Positions 19,149 through 28,016 are shown, counted from the first letter of the stretch. The stretch: 64,000 bases of DNA from Peptostreptococcus porci (GCF_009695815.1 NZ_VUNE01000002.1:248001-312000), one strand, 5' to 3'. Numbers and translations: made by a program. The notes: generated from the sequence alone by a model not told the origin.

Positions 19149-19634
19149 TTAAAAACTATCTGCTTTTGAATCGACATTATTTGCAGATTCAATAATCTTT
19201 TCCACCACTCTACATACCGACAAAAAAGAACCGACAACAACAGATAGGTAGACCAACCAGATTGGTACTCCTAAAGCCGGACTAGTTTGCCCAGATACAA
19301 AACTTTCCCTTACGACCATAATTGAAAAATACAACATAAGCATAAAGAATAAAAATAATATTATTCTATCAATAAATAGTATCGTTTTTTGTAATCTCAT
19401 TGGTAAAAATTCAATAAACTTCAACACCTTTAATGATGAACCTAGCTTTATGCAGTAGGGTACACCAATAAAAGCCGACCAAATGAACAAATACCTAACC
19501 AGTTCTTCAGACCAACTCAAAGAATTACCTACAATATATCTTGATACAATCTGCATACCAAGAACAATTGTCATCATTCCAAGAAAAAACACCAAAAGCA
19601 ATTCTTCAAGCTTATCAGGCAATATCTTTTTCAT
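19149..19634 (-). CDS. dctQ: TRAP transporter small permease (DctQ)
   Basis: A 161-residue four-helix membrane subunit. The first helix has GMQIVSRYIVGNSLSWSEELVRYLF, typical of DctQ, followed by IWSAFIGVPYCIKLGSSLKV. It associates with DctM. Start ATG 19634 lies six bases after GAGGT; an in-frame ATG at 19640 overlaps that site. First gene of dctQMP; an inverted repeat separates it from aroD. Confidence 0.9.
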   Translation of the reverse strand: MKKILPDKLEELLLVFFLGMMTIVLGMQIVSRYIVGNSLSWSEELVRYLFIWSAFIGVPYCIKLGSSLKVLKFIEFLPMRLQKTILFIDRIILFLFFMLMLYFSIMVVRESFVSGQTSPALGVPIWLVYLSVVVGSFLSVCRVVEKIIESANNVDSKADSF

Positions 19635-19682
19635 AACCATACCTCATCAATCAAATTAACCTATCCAACACATTTTTATATG

Positions 19683-19747
19683 TGAAAATAGCTATCCTCA
19701 AATAGATAAAGCTACATAATTATCAACTAAGAGGCTAGCTATTTTCA
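19683..19747. terminator. Long inverted repeat between aroD and dctQ
   Basis: TGAAAATAGCT and AGCTATTTTCA are perfect arms, extended inward by TCCTC/GAGG across one mismatch, with a loop of about 31 bases. There is no long T-run. It may attenuate read-through from aroD into dctQMP or terminate aroD. Confidence 0.45.
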
Positions 19748-19755
19748 AATGTATA

Positions 19756-20517
19756 TTAAAGACTGTCGTGAATAATATCCATCGCTGTAGACAGATTTTC
19801 AACGTCTATCTGTCCTGGAGCAGACGCTTTTCCAACTGTTCCAAACGTTATAGAAGAACCAAAAACTTCTCCACAGATTCTACTGATAGATCCCATACCC
19901 TTCATTGACATTGTAACAATCGGTCTATCTGCCTTGTCAGAAGCCATTTCTTCTGTTGCCATAAGAAGTGTTAATACATCTCTTTTTGAATTTGGCATTA
20001 CTGCAATCTTTGGAATATCAACATCCAACTCCTGCATCTTTTCCAACCTAGAAATGATATCATTTTTCTCCGGAGTCTTATCAAAATCGTGATTTGAACC
20101 AACGACGAAAACGCCATTTTCATGAGCCACCTTGACGATCTCCCTTACCTCATCATCTCCTGTAAATACCTCAACATCAACAAGATCAACCACTTTAGAG
20201 GAAGCGACCTTGCAGTTAAGATTCACATAATCTTCTGTTGCAATTGACTTTTCCCCGCCTTCTTTTGAAGTTCTAAATGTGAAAAGAATTGGAGTATCTC
20301 CTAATACTTCTTTAAGCTTCTTTGCAGTTTCAATTGTCTTTTCAATATCAAAAATATTCTCGTACCAGTCGACTCTCCATTCGACCAAATCAGCACCAAC
20401 ACCAACGATATTTTTCGCTGATTCAATTATTTCATCGAAGGTTTTGCCTACAATCGGTACACAAATCTTTGGCTTTCCAGCTCCTATTTCTATATTTCTA
20501 ACTTTTACTGTTTTCAT
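19756..20517 (-). CDS. aroD: Type I 3-dehydroquinate dehydratase
   Basis: Converts 3-dehydroquinate to 3-dehydroshikimate. The 253 residues contain the class I catalytic set: EWRVDW (substrate binding), the histidine in GSNHDFDKTP, and the Schiff-base lysine in IPKIAVMP, with ASAPGQ near the C-terminus. Class I enzymes beside MFS and TRAP transporters can act in quinate/shikimate use rather than aromatic synthesis. Here the upstream MFS gene is truncated, so that pathway may be damaged, and aroD may have lost its original promoter. Confidence 0.95.
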   Translation of the reverse strand: MKTVKVRNIEIGAGKPKICVPIVGKTFDEIIESAKNIVGVGADLVEWRVDWYENIFDIEKTIETAKKLKEVLGDTPILFTFRTSKEGGEKSIATEDYVNLNCKVASSKVVDLVDVEVFTGDDEVREIVKVAHENGVFVVGSNHDFDKTPEKNDIISRLEKMQELDVDIPKIAVMPNSKRDVLTLLMATEEMASDKADRPIVTMSMKGMGSISRICGEVFGSSITFGTVGKASAPGQIDVENLSTAMDIIHDSL

Positions 20518-20534
20518 TTTTTACCTCTCTATAA

Positions 20535-21250
20535 CTACATTTTAACAGAGTTTTCCAATTTTGAGTATCTCAAATTTACTAAAATCGCCAATAATACACC
20601 AATTGCTGTAATTACAATATTCAATAGCATTACAGACTGTGGTCCACTAGTTTCGCCGATTTTACCAGCCAATGTCAAAATAGTGTAATTTGATAAACTT
20701 GATGCTATCATTATTATACTTGTTATCGTACCCTTTATATTTGGGAACAAATTGTTTACTGTGGCAGTCGCCAACTGAAGAACACCACCAGAAGCAGCAT
20801 ATCCTATAACAAATGAACCTATAATGCAAATAGCTGGAGTTTTAACTAGCAATACTATTACTAACATACACAAAGAAATCAATGGGTATACAAATAGGAA
20901 TCTAACCTCTTTTATTTTGTTTACCAATACAGATGTCAATCCTATTGCAACCAACGTACCCACAGAATACCATATCTGCATCTGTCCAACATTTTGCATT
21001 CCCGCAACTTCTGTACCGAATTTCTGTGCACAGTTTAGCCAAAGCTGGAAAGTCGCTGTACAAGTAAATCCTATAGCAATAAGCGCCAAACTCTCTTTTG
21101 TAAATTTTGTATTCTTTATATTTTCAATCAATGATGCCTTTGCAGCAGAACCAGAATTATTGCTATTTGGTAGCTTAATTCTTGTAACCAATACTCCTAT
21201 TACAAATAATGCAATTGCACATCCATACATCAACGAAGAATATGGAATTT
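20535..21250 (-). pseudogene. MFS transporter, C-terminal half only
   Basis: Encodes about 235 residues with six transmembrane helices, matching the C-terminal half of an MFS permease; the GYAASGGVLQLATATVNNLFP segment and an SLSNYTI helix suggest the YdiN-like group often found with aroD. The first six helices are missing. The reading frame stays protein-like upstream of the nominal TTG at 21233 (PYSSLMYGCAIA) to about 21250, where it joins unrelated sequence from an oppositely oriented gene. A C-terminal fragment alone is unlikely to transport. Confidence 0.8.
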
Positions 21251-21256
21251 TGTTGA

Positions 21257-21640
21257 GTGGGTGCTGATGTTAAAATAGTTGAGATGATGCCAGTTATTGG
21301 TGCTGGAATAGATCCTGTATCAAAGGTTGATTTACAGACATTGATGAAAAAGCATAATGTTGTTCAAATGCCAAATACTGCTCTAAAAGAAGTAAAGGAT
21401 GATAGATTCGTCGTTGAAACTGTTAATGGAATAGAAGATTTAGAATTCGACTATGGTTTCGTATGTCTTGGAATGAAGGCTGAACATCCAGTTTTGGCTG
21501 ATATCAAGAGTGCATTTGAAGATGACAACACAATTGAAATAATGAACATTGGAGACTCTATGAGAGCCAGAAGAATAATCGATGGAACTGAAGAAGGTAG
21601 AAATATAATAAATACACTTCTAAAAAGAAACTATATATAA
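21257..21640 (+). pseudogene. NADH:flavin oxidoreductase / 2,4-dienoyl-CoA reductase type, C-terminal fragment
   Basis: About 127 residues matching the end of the FAD/NAD-binding part of Old Yellow Enzyme-2,4-dienoyl-CoA reductase-type proteins (normally about 640 residues). GADVKIVEMMP is the end of the NAD-binding fold, and NIGDSMRARRIIDGTEEG is the FAD-contacting C-terminal motif. An in-frame TGA lies immediately upstream, and the expected residues before GADVK are absent. The N-terminal flavin barrel and Fe-S domain are lost. It faces the truncated MFS gene head to head. Confidence 0.82.
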
Positions 21641-21675
21641 TGATTTTTGTCAAATAATGTTGACAAAGTTAATAG

Positions 21676-21713
21676 AAAACTACCCACTTATTTATTTTTA
21701 AGTGGGTAGTTTT
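21676..21713 (+). terminator. Strong terminator after the oxidoreductase fragment
   Basis: AAAACTACCCACTT pairs with AAGTGGGTAGTTTT (14-15 bp), followed by T. It also lies downstream of azlD on the other strand and may serve both. Confidence 0.85.
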
Positions 21714-21737
21714 TTATAAAAAAATCAATGCTTTTTA

Positions 21738-22076
21738 TCATATCAATCCATTTAGCTTCATAAATATAAAAATAATTATTCCGCCTGACACAACAGACAA
21801 ACCTATGTTTTTAAATTTATAAGAAATTGCACTCACTATCAGTAATGGAATAATTTTAAAATTCTCCGGCGATAAAAATAGTGCTCCATCCTTGTAAAAA
21901 ATATCTTTTACAATTATTGCCACAAATACCCCCAAAGGGATATATTTTATAAATCGTTCAAATTCCTCAGAAGTACCTTTTCCGCCAATTAGTACAAACG
22001 GAATATATCTCATTGCAAACAAGCCTACAAATGATATCAAAATTATTCCGAGTTTCAATACGGAGCTACTCATCAT
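21738..22076 (-). CDS. azlD: AzlD family branched-chain amino acid export subunit
   Basis: A 112-residue membrane protein with four helices, including MRYIPFVLIGG and the YIPLGVFVAIIVKDIF segment typical of AzlD. It works with AzlC to export branched-chain amino acids or analogues. ATG 22076 overlaps the azlC stop by 11 bases and has AAGGATG upstream, a translational coupling arrangement. An ORF start at 22118 would lie well inside azlC and is rejected. Confidence 0.88.
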   Translation of the reverse strand: MMSSSVLKLGIILISFVGLFAMRYIPFVLIGGKGTSEEFERFIKYIPLGVFVAIIVKDIFYKDGALFLSPENFKIIPLLIVSAISYKFKNIGLSVVSGGIIIFIFMKLNGLI

Positions 22077-22782
22077 TATCACACATCCTTCCATTGTTTG
22101 ACTTATACTTTTTGTCAAGGAAATACCCTATAGTCGTCACTATCAAGGCAATTATCACCAAGTCTAATCCACCCTGATAAATACTCAATACCACAAAAGA
22201 AATTACAATGGATATTAGGAGCATAATTACGTCAGCTTTATCCTTTATTCTCAAAACTGTAAGAACGATAAACATACTAGACATCATAAAGAACCCCAAG
22301 TCAATAGGTATATTTATCATTTGACCAAATACACATCCAAGAATATTTCCAATCAGCCCGTAAATACAGGCAAATATATTGACATATAATGCTAAATCAC
22401 TATCCCAATCAGAATTTCCTTCAAACATCATTTTGTTTATAGCAAAAGTCTCGTCAGTTACATATTGTGCAAAAACTATTTTTCTCCATCCCTTTAAATC
22501 CTTGACATCATTAGCCAATGAGGAGCTATACATTATATTCCTCAAGCTTGTCACTATAATTGTAATAGCAACATAAAGTGATATTTGTGGATATATACCA
22601 GCTGCCAGCATATTAGCCGATATAAATACCGCACTTCCAGAGAATACCAATAGCGACAATAAAAAAACGTCTAATACGTTAAATCCACTCTTTTGAATTA
22701 GTGCACCTCCGATAAATCCAAGTGAAATATATCCAAATGCTATCGGAAAAGAAGTCCAAAAAGCTCTTTTAATTTTATTCAT
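22066..22782 (-). CDS. azlC: AzlC family branched-chain amino acid permease
   Basis: A 238-residue inner-membrane protein. The family signature is visible: AFWTSFPIAFGYISLGFIGG, then LLVFSGSAVFISANMLAAG and VTSLRNIMYSSSL, followed by FAQYVTDETFA. It forms the large subunit with AzlD. ATG 22782 is chosen over a TTG at 22800 because GGATGG spacing fits and it gives the family N-terminus. Confidence 0.93.
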   Translation of the reverse strand: MNKIKRAFWTSFPIAFGYISLGFIGGALIQKSGFNVLDVFLLSLLVFSGSAVFISANMLAAGIYPQISLYVAITIIVTSLRNIMYSSSLANDVKDLKGWRKIVFAQYVTDETFAINKMMFEGNSDWDSDLALYVNIFACIYGLIGNILGCVFGQMINIPIDLGFFMMSSMFIVLTVLRIKDKADVIMLLISIVISFVVLSIYQGGLDLVIIALIVTTIGYFLDKKYKSNNGRMCDNDE

Positions 22783-22842
22783 AAACCATCCACTTTCCAA
22801 ATCCTAAATAATAAAATAAAAATAAATTGTATCTTGAATATT

Positions 22843-22871
22843 ATTTTACACGTTTTGGAAGTATTATTCAA
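22843..22871 (-). promoter_or_regulatory. Promoter for azlCD
   Basis: TTGAAT, 17 bases, TAAAAT on the minus strand, about 60 bases before azlC. It overlaps the divergent prmC promoter. Confidence 0.55.
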
Positions 22872-22884
22872 TATATGGTATAAT
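22855..22884 (+). promoter_or_regulatory. Promoter for prmC
   Basis: TTGGAA, 18 bases, TATAAT on the plus strand, 53 bases before prmC. Its -35 lies in the spacer of the azlCD promoter. Confidence 0.5.
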
Positions 22885-22937
22885 AATATCGCTATATTAT
22901 TGTAATTATTATTAAAGATTAGGAGACAGTATTATTT

Positions 22938-23846
22938 ATGAAAATTTCCGAAATAATATCTATATACAGTGAAAAATTAACGGGAATCAGCCCTACCCCC
23001 CGTCTTGATGTAGAGGTCTTGATTTCTCATATTTTGAAATTTGATGATAAAATAAAGCTTATTTTGAGCCACGATAATGAAATGTCGGATAATGATTTTC
23101 TAGAATTTGAAAATATGTTTAACAAAAGACTTAAATCAGTTCCTGTGGCTTATATTATAAACAACAAGGAATTTATGGGTCATGATTTTTATGTTGATGA
23201 AAATGTACTTATACCAAGACCGGATACTGAAATAATAGTCGAGGACGTGATTGACACTATTTTCGATAAGTATAATAATGCAGAGGAATTGAATGTCATG
23301 GATATGTGTGTTGGGTCTGGAGCCATATTATTAAGCATTGCCAGCAGTATGTCCGATTATTCTAGTGATTTCTTCTATAGATGTAAATTCGTGGGAGTCG
23401 ATATTTCAAAAGGAGCACTGAATGTTTCAAATATTAATCTAGAAAGAATACTCGGAAACATTTCAAACTATGGTAATATCCAGCTACTTGAATCTGATTT
23501 ATTTAAATCGCCAGAATTTGATAATATGCATGATATGTTTGATATAATTGTTTCCAATCCTCCATATATACCTGAAGCCGATATACAGACTTTATCCCCT
23601 GATGTCAAGGATTACGAGCCAATCTTGGCACTATCCGGCGGAAATGATGGAATGAATTTCTATAAAGAAATAATATTGGAATCATCAAAATACCTAAAAA
23701 ACAATGGTTTACTTTTTTTTGAGTCCGGACATGATCAGGCAGATGAAATCAAGAGCTTTATGAAAACTAATGGATTTGTGGACATTTATTTAAAAAAAGA
23801 TTTACAAGGATTCAATCGATTGGTTTGTGGGAAATTACGCAAATAA
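22938..23846 (+). CDS. prmC: Release factor glutamine N5-methyltransferase
   Basis: Methylates the GGQ glutamine of RF1/RF2. The 302 residues show an N-terminal helical domain, YIINNKEFMGHDFYV and VLIPRPDTE, the SAM-binding MDMCVGSGAILLSIA, and the diagnostic NPPYIPEAD catalytic motif. AGGAG lies about 12 bases before the ATG, longer than ideal. In many clostridia prmC follows rpmE and precedes prfA in one direction; here it converges on rpmE and prfA is absent from the window, pointing to a rearrangement. Confidence 0.95.
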   Translation: MKISEIISIYSEKLTGISPTPRLDVEVLISHILKFDDKIKLILSHDNEMSDNDFLEFENMFNKRLKSVPVAYIINNKEFMGHDFYVDENVLIPRPDTEIIVEDVIDTIFDKYNNAEELNVMDMCVGSGAILLSIASSMSDYSSDFFYRCKFVGVDISKGALNVSNINLERILGNISNYGNIQLLESDLFKSPEFDNMHDMFDIIVSNPPYIPEADIQTLSPDVKDYEPILALSGGNDGMNFYKEIILESSKYLKNNGLLFFESGHDQADEIKSFMKTNGFVDIYLKKDLQGFNRLVCGKLRK

Positions 23847-23874
23847 AAAAAGCAACGTTACAGTTGCTTTTTTT
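23845..23874. terminator. Bidirectional terminator between prmC and rpmE
   Basis: A7-GCAAC, a six-base loop, then GTTGC-T7. The stem is about 12 bp with T-runs in both directions, serving the two convergent genes. Confidence 0.88.
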
Positions 23875-23916
23875 ATACGTAAATTCGAATTTAAGTACAA
23901 ATTAATTAAAAAAAGA

Positions 23917-24117
23917 TTATTCCATGTTGAATCTCTTTTTAAATTTATCAATTCTTCCGCCCTTTTCAATATTCTTCTGTTTTCCAGTATAGAAAGGATG
24001 GCATTCTGAACAGATTTCAACCTTAATTTCGTCTTTTGTCGAACCTGCCATAAAAGTATTACCGCAAGCACATCTTACTTCTACTTCTTTGTAATTTGGC
24101 TGTATATCTTTTTGCAT
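23917..24117 (-). CDS. rpmE: 50S ribosomal protein L31, zinc-binding type
   Basis: A 66-residue ribosomal protein starting [14 protein letters not shown]. It has a zinc ribbon, CACG and [13 protein letters not shown], marking the C+ (zinc) form of L31. ATG 24117 follows GGGGTG; in-frame upstream codons to 24165 lack a suitable ribosome site and are not family-like. Own promoter at 24183-24211, downstream of rho. Confidence 0.96.
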   Translation of the reverse strand: MQKDIQPNYKEVEVRCACGNTFMAGSTKDEIKVEICSECHPFYTGKQKNIEKGGRIDKFKKRFNME

Positions 24118-24182
24118 TAATGTTTCACCCCTTTTTATTCGTTTTATTGGAATATCATAATCCATCTAAATTCAACTTCCTT

Positions 24183-24211
24183 ATTATATCATATTAAGGA
24201 TTCTATTTCAA
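24183..24211 (-). promoter_or_regulatory. Promoter for rpmE
   Basis: TTGAAA, 17 bases, TATAAT on the minus strand, in the rho-rpmE gap. Confidence 0.65.
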
Positions 24212-24224
24212 GTATTAACAATCG

Positions 24225-25745
24225 CTAAAAGCTTATTTTTTTAATTAAATCTAGAAATTCTCTATTGGATTTTGTTTTTTTCATCTCTTCTATTATTTTA
24301 TCCGACGCAATTTGGTTTTCTCCAGCAGTAAATGAACGTCTAAACTTGTATAAAGCATCCATTTCATCAGAAGAAAGCAATAAATCTTCTCTTCTAGTAC
24401 CAGATTTATACACGTCAATAGCCGGAAATATTCTTTTCTCAGCCATACCCTTATCCAAATGTAGCTCCATGTTTCCAGTACCTTTGAATTCTTCAAATAT
24501 TACATCATCCATTCTCGATCCTGTATCGACCAACGCAGTTCCAAGAATAGTAAGCGATCCACCTTTTCTAATATTTCTAGCTGCTCCAAAGAATTTTTTC
24601 GGACCATGCAACGCTCCAGGATCTATACCACCAGACAGTGTTCTTCCAGTTGGAGAAATAGTCAAGTTGTACGCTCTAGCCAATCTAGTGATACTGTCAA
24701 GTAAAATTACTACATCTTTTCCATGTTCAACCAATCTCTGCGCTCTATTCAAAACCATTTCTGCAACCTTTACATGGTGAGATGCAACCTGATCAAACGT
24801 AGAATAAATAACTTCTCCGTCAATTGATTCCTTCATATCAGTAACTTCTTCAGGACGTTCGTCAATCAGCAGAACTATCAAAGTTATATCAGGATAATTT
24901 TCAGTCAGGCTATTTGCAATTTTCTTTAGCAAAACTGTCTTACCAACCTTTGGCGGAGCTACGATAAGACCTCTTTGACCCATACCTATTGGAGAAAACA
25001 AATCTATTATTCTCGTAGAAAGATTGTCATATGTAGTTTCAAGCTTCAGTTTTACATCTGGATAAATCGGAACTAGCTGCTCAAATGGTGTTCTTCTTTT
25101 ACCCATAAGAGGATTTTCATCATTTATACTGTACACAAACATCAATCCTCTAAATTTTTCAGATGGATTTTCCGGCTTTGTAACGCCTACAACATAATCA
25201 CCTGTCTTCAAACCGAATCTTCTAATCTGATTTGGAGAAACATAAATATCATTCTCTGTAGAAAGATAATTGCTTCCTCTCAAAAAACCAAATCCTTCCG
25301 GCAATATTTCAAGAACACCTTCGACTTTATTCCCATCATTCATCTCAGGTATAACTCTAGGTGTACCATCTATATTCTTATCCAGAGTCAATTGAACATC
25401 GCTTTTATAGTATGTGCTGTAGTCTTTTTTCGGTGTAGTCTCAGTAGTCCTTTGTTCTACTATTTTTTGTTCTTCTGCTTTTTGATTTTCTACTTTTTGC
25501 GCTACATTTTGATCTACATTTTTTTGTTCAAAGCTCTTGTCGTTCAATTCTAGATTAATATCCAGTTCACTAGCTATTAACTTAGCATTACTCGGATTTG
25601 CTTCCAAGTTTTCCAAAATCTTTTCAACCAAATCGTGTTTTTTATAAGTTGTCACCGATTTCATCCCAATGTTTTTTGAGGCTACTCTCAGCTCTAATAT
25701 ATTAGACTTGTTGAGCTCTTTTCTAACAAGATCTATATCAATCAT
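24225..25745 (-). CDS. rho: Transcription termination factor Rho
   Basis: Hexameric RNA helicase ending transcription. The 506 residues comprise an N-terminal Rho_N helix-extended-loop region (about 1-45), a charged low-complexity insert rich in Gln/Glu/Lys (about 70-115), the cold-shock RNA-binding domain (EGVLEILPEGFGFLRG, YVSPNQIRRFGL), and the ATPase with IVAPPKVGKTVLLK (Walker A), VLLIDERPEEVTD and the secondary RNA site SGGIDPGAL. The insert is typical of variable Rho linkers. GAAGG precedes the ATG. A 38-residue gene lies 20 bases upstream. Confidence 0.97.
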   Translation of the reverse strand: MIDIDLVRKELNKSNILELRVASKNIGMKSVTTYKKHDLVEKILENLEANPSNAKLIASELDINLELNDKSFEQKNVDQNVAQKVENQKAEEQKIVEQRTTETTPKKDYSTYYKSDVQLTLDKNIDGTPRVIPEMNDGNKVEGVLEILPEGFGFLRGSNYLSTENDIYVSPNQIRRFGLKTGDYVVGVTKPENPSEKFRGLMFVYSINDENPLMGKRRTPFEQLVPIYPDVKLKLETTYDNLSTRIIDLFSPIGMGQRGLIVAPPKVGKTVLLKKIANSLTENYPDITLIVLLIDERPEEVTDMKESIDGEVIYSTFDQVASHHVKVAEMVLNRAQRLVEHGKDVVILLDSITRLARAYNLTISPTGRTLSGGIDPGALHGPKKFFGAARNIRKGGSLTILGTALVDTGSRMDDVIFEEFKGTGNMELHLDKGMAEKRIFPAIDVYKSGTRREDLLLSSDEMDALYKFRRSFTAGENQIASDKIIEEMKKTKSNREFLDLIKKISF

Positions 25746-25765
25746 CGTTTACCTTCTTTCTATTA

Positions 25766-25882
25766 CTAATTATTCATCAAAACATATATAGTCGATGCTA
25801 TGCTTGATAATGCAAACAACAAGGCAATAAATATTGCAACAATTTTTCCTAGTGTATTCTTTCTCTTCTTCGTATTAGACAT
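25766..25882 (-). CDS. Small single-pass membrane protein (38 aa), DUF4044-like
   Basis: A 38-codon ORF read by hand: a basic head MSNTKKRKN, then one hydrophobic helix (about residues 12-35) and a short tail. GGAG lies eight bases before the ATG. It sits between galU and rho with small gaps on both sides, so it is probably translated from the same message. Similar tiny membrane proteins (DUF4044 group) occur in Firmicutes, but I cannot confirm the family. Function unknown. Confidence 0.6.
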   Translation of the reverse strand: MSNTKKRKNTLGKIVAIFIALLFALSSIASTIYVLMNN

Positions 25883-25896
25883 ATTAATTCTCCAAT

Positions 25897-26781
25897 TTAC
25901 CCATTATTTTTACACACATTTTCAAGATAATTCAAGAAAGGCTCTCTTAAATCGTCCCTCTTTAGTGCAAAGTCAACTGTTGCTTTTAAGAATCCAAGCT
26001 TATCTCCAAGATCGTATCTTTTCCCTTCAAATGTGTATGCATACATTCCATCATCTTTTATAAGCTTCTCCAATGCATCTGTCAACTGTATTTCATCATT
26101 TTTTCCAGGAGGCAAATCTCCCAGGATATCAAATATATCTGGAGTTATTATATACCTACCCAAAATAGCCACATTTGATGGTGCAGATTCTGTACTAGGT
26201 TTTTCGACTAATGCATCAACCTTATAAACGTCATTTTCCGTCTTTTTACCATCAATTATTCCATATTTATCAGTATCTTTTTTATCAATTTCCTGAACAC
26301 CTAATATTGTGGTCTGATATTTTTCATAAACATCGATTAACTGCTTTAGACAAGGAGTTCCATTTCCATTGTCAACAATGTCATCTCCCAACATAACAGC
26401 AAAAGGCTCGTCACCTATAAAATATCTTGCACAATAAATTGCATCGCCAAGACCTCTTGGTTCTTTTTGTCTAATGTAGTGGATATTTACCATATTGGAA
26501 ATTCCTCTAACTGTTTCTAATAAATCATGTTTCCCCTTATTTTCCAATTCTAATTCAAGCTCAACAGATTTATCAAAGTGATCTTCAATAGATTTTTTAT
26601 TTCTGCCAGTTATTATTAATATCTCTTCAACGCCTGATGCAACTGCTTCCTCTATTATATACTGAAGAGTCGGTTTATCAACTATCGGCAACATTTCCTT
26701 AGGCTGAGCCTTTGTTGCTGGTAAAAATCTAGTGCCAAGCCCTGCGGCTGGAATTACAGCTTTTCTTACTTTGTTTTTCAA
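25897..26781 (-). CDS. galU: UTP-glucose-1-phosphate uridylyltransferase
   Basis: Makes UDP-glucose for glycolipids, teichoic acid decoration and polysaccharides. The sequence has the nucleotidyltransferase signature PAAGLGTRFLPATKAQPKEM, then VDKPTLQYIIEEA, GLGDAIYCA and ALVEKPS. GGGAG directly abuts the ATG at 26790 (zero spacing) but lies nine bases from an in-frame TTG at 26781, and TTG gives MKNKVRKAVIPAAG, the usual N-terminus; I therefore prefer TTG. It may supply the sugar for a YfhO-type glycosylation system, though that is inference. Confidence 0.95.
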   Translation of the reverse strand: MKNKVRKAVIPAAGLGTRFLPATKAQPKEMLPIVDKPTLQYIIEEAVASGVEEILIITGRNKKSIEDHFDKSVELELELENKGKHDLLETVRGISNMVNIHYIRQKEPRGLGDAIYCARYFIGDEPFAVMLGDDIVDNGNGTPCLKQLIDVYEKYQTTILGVQEIDKKDTDKYGIIDGKKTENDVYKVDALVEKPSTESAPSNVAILGRYIITPDIFDILGDLPPGKNDEIQLTDALEKLIKDDGMYAYTFEGKRYDLGDKLGFLKATVDFALKRDDLREPFLNYLENVCKNNG

Positions 26782-26829
26782 TATATTCATCTCCCGTTCA
26801 ATTACTTATATAATTATATTTTCAAGTGT

Positions 26830-27744
26830 TTACTTACTAAACAGTATATACCCTTCTAAGTTGTCATATTCACTCACAATTATTTTATTTTTTTGAAGCA
26901 AGTCCATTATTTCTATCAATATATACTCTCCGGCTAATATTATTTTGGAACGCTTCCTCTGTAAACCCTTGATATTTTCCCTATCATCACTAGTCATCGT
27001 TCTTATTTCCTGTACTTGTGATTTTATATCATCGATTGTTACTTCACTCAAATGAATTTTTTCCATTGAATAGTTTTCTAATTTTTGATTTATAGCAGAA
27101 ACTGATGTGATGGTTCCACCAATGCCAATTAATTTCATTGGTATTCCTAATGATAAAATTTTTGATATTACATTCCTTATTTCGATATTAATATATTTCC
27201 TTAGCTCCCTAATCGTTTCATCTGTCTCTGGTATGGATGTTATAAACTTTTCAGTTAATTTCAATGCACCTATATCGACACTTTCTTTAAACAGAATTTC
27301 TTCACTATTTCCAACAATAAACTCAGTTGATCCACCGCCTATATCTATTACAAGAAAATAGTCCTCTATAGAATTTAGACCACCAATTACACCCAAATAA
27401 CCAAGTAGGGCTTCTCTATCACCTGAAATTATCTCAACATCCAAGCCTGTATCCTTTTTCGCCAATTCGACAAAGTCCAACCCATTTCTTGCATTCCTTA
27501 ATGCTGCAGTTCCAATACAATGAATTCCATCACAACCGTAGTCAACAGCTATTTTTTTGAGCTTTTGCAGTGAATCAATATTTCTAGAAATTGATTCCTT
27601 TGATATCATGCCTTCAGAATCCACACCCTCGCCTAGCCTTGTTGTATCAATTATTTTTTCTCTGTATTCAAAGACACCATCATTGTACTGTGCAAGCAAA
27701 AGTCTCATCGAATTTGTTCCTATGTCTATTATACCATACCTCAT
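26830..27744 (-). CDS. Ppx/GppA family exopolyphosphatase
   Basis: An ASKHA-fold phosphatase acting on polyphosphate or pppGpp. The 304 residues have IDIGTNSMRLLLA (phosphate 1), IGTAALRNARNG, LVIDIGGGSTEF (phosphate 2) and GIGGTITSVSAI. It lacks the C-terminal HD-type extension of long Ppx proteins, so it is the short form. The start ATG overlaps the rqcP stop as TGATG. A GTG one codon earlier exists. Confidence 0.9.
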   Translation of the reverse strand: MRYGIIDIGTNSMRLLLAQYNDGVFEYREKIIDTTRLGEGVDSEGMISKESISRNIDSLQKLKKIAVDYGCDGIHCIGTAALRNARNGLDFVELAKKDTGLDVEIISGDREALLGYLGVIGGLNSIEDYFLVIDIGGGSTEFIVGNSEEILFKESVDIGALKLTEKFITSIPETDETIRELRKYINIEIRNVISKILSLGIPMKLIGIGGTITSVSAINQKLENYSMEKIHLSEVTIDDIKSQVQEIRTMTSDDRENIKGLQRKRSKIILAGEYILIEIMDLLQKNKIIVSEYDNLEGYILFSK

Positions 27745-27983
27745 CACAAAACCTCATAAAGCTCTTTTGCTTGATCTTTTAACACATGCTCTCTGATTTC
27801 AGTAATTCTATATTTTACTTTTTTTTCACCAAATGTAATTTCGATAATATCTCCTATCTTTACTTCTGAAGATGATTTTCCAACCTTACCATTGATTTCT
27901 ACCAAGCCTTTCTCGCAAGCTTCCTTGGCAACGGTTCTTCTCTTAATTATCCTAGAAACCTTCAAATATTTATCTAGTCTCAT
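27744..27983 (-). CDS. rqcP: RqcP (YabO/Hsp15-like S4 RNA-binding protein)
   Basis: A 79-residue S4-domain protein starting MRLDKYLKVSRIIKRRTVAKEA, followed by GLVEINGKVGK. RqcP assists RqcH in adding alanine tails to stalled nascent chains on 50S subunits. ATG 27983 is placed after GGAGGTG; a GTG at 27995 overlaps that site. It follows hup, as in many Firmicutes, but the next gene is ppx instead of yabP. Confidence 0.92.
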   Translation of the reverse strand: MRLDKYLKVSRIIKRRTVAKEACEKGLVEINGKVGKSSSEVKIGDIIEITFGEKKVKYRITEIREHVLKDQAKELYEVL

Positions 27984-28016
27984 AAGCACCTCCACAACCT
28001 TCGTTTATTTATAACC

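Noticed and set aside
21236-21262. Insertion sequence at the truncated-gene junction
   Set aside because: No transposase ORF, terminal inverted repeats or target duplication near the junction.
24265-24780. 171-codon open frame antisense to rho
   Set aside because: It mirrors the rho coding frame, lacks a ribosome site and a protein-like pattern; a shadow of a real gene.
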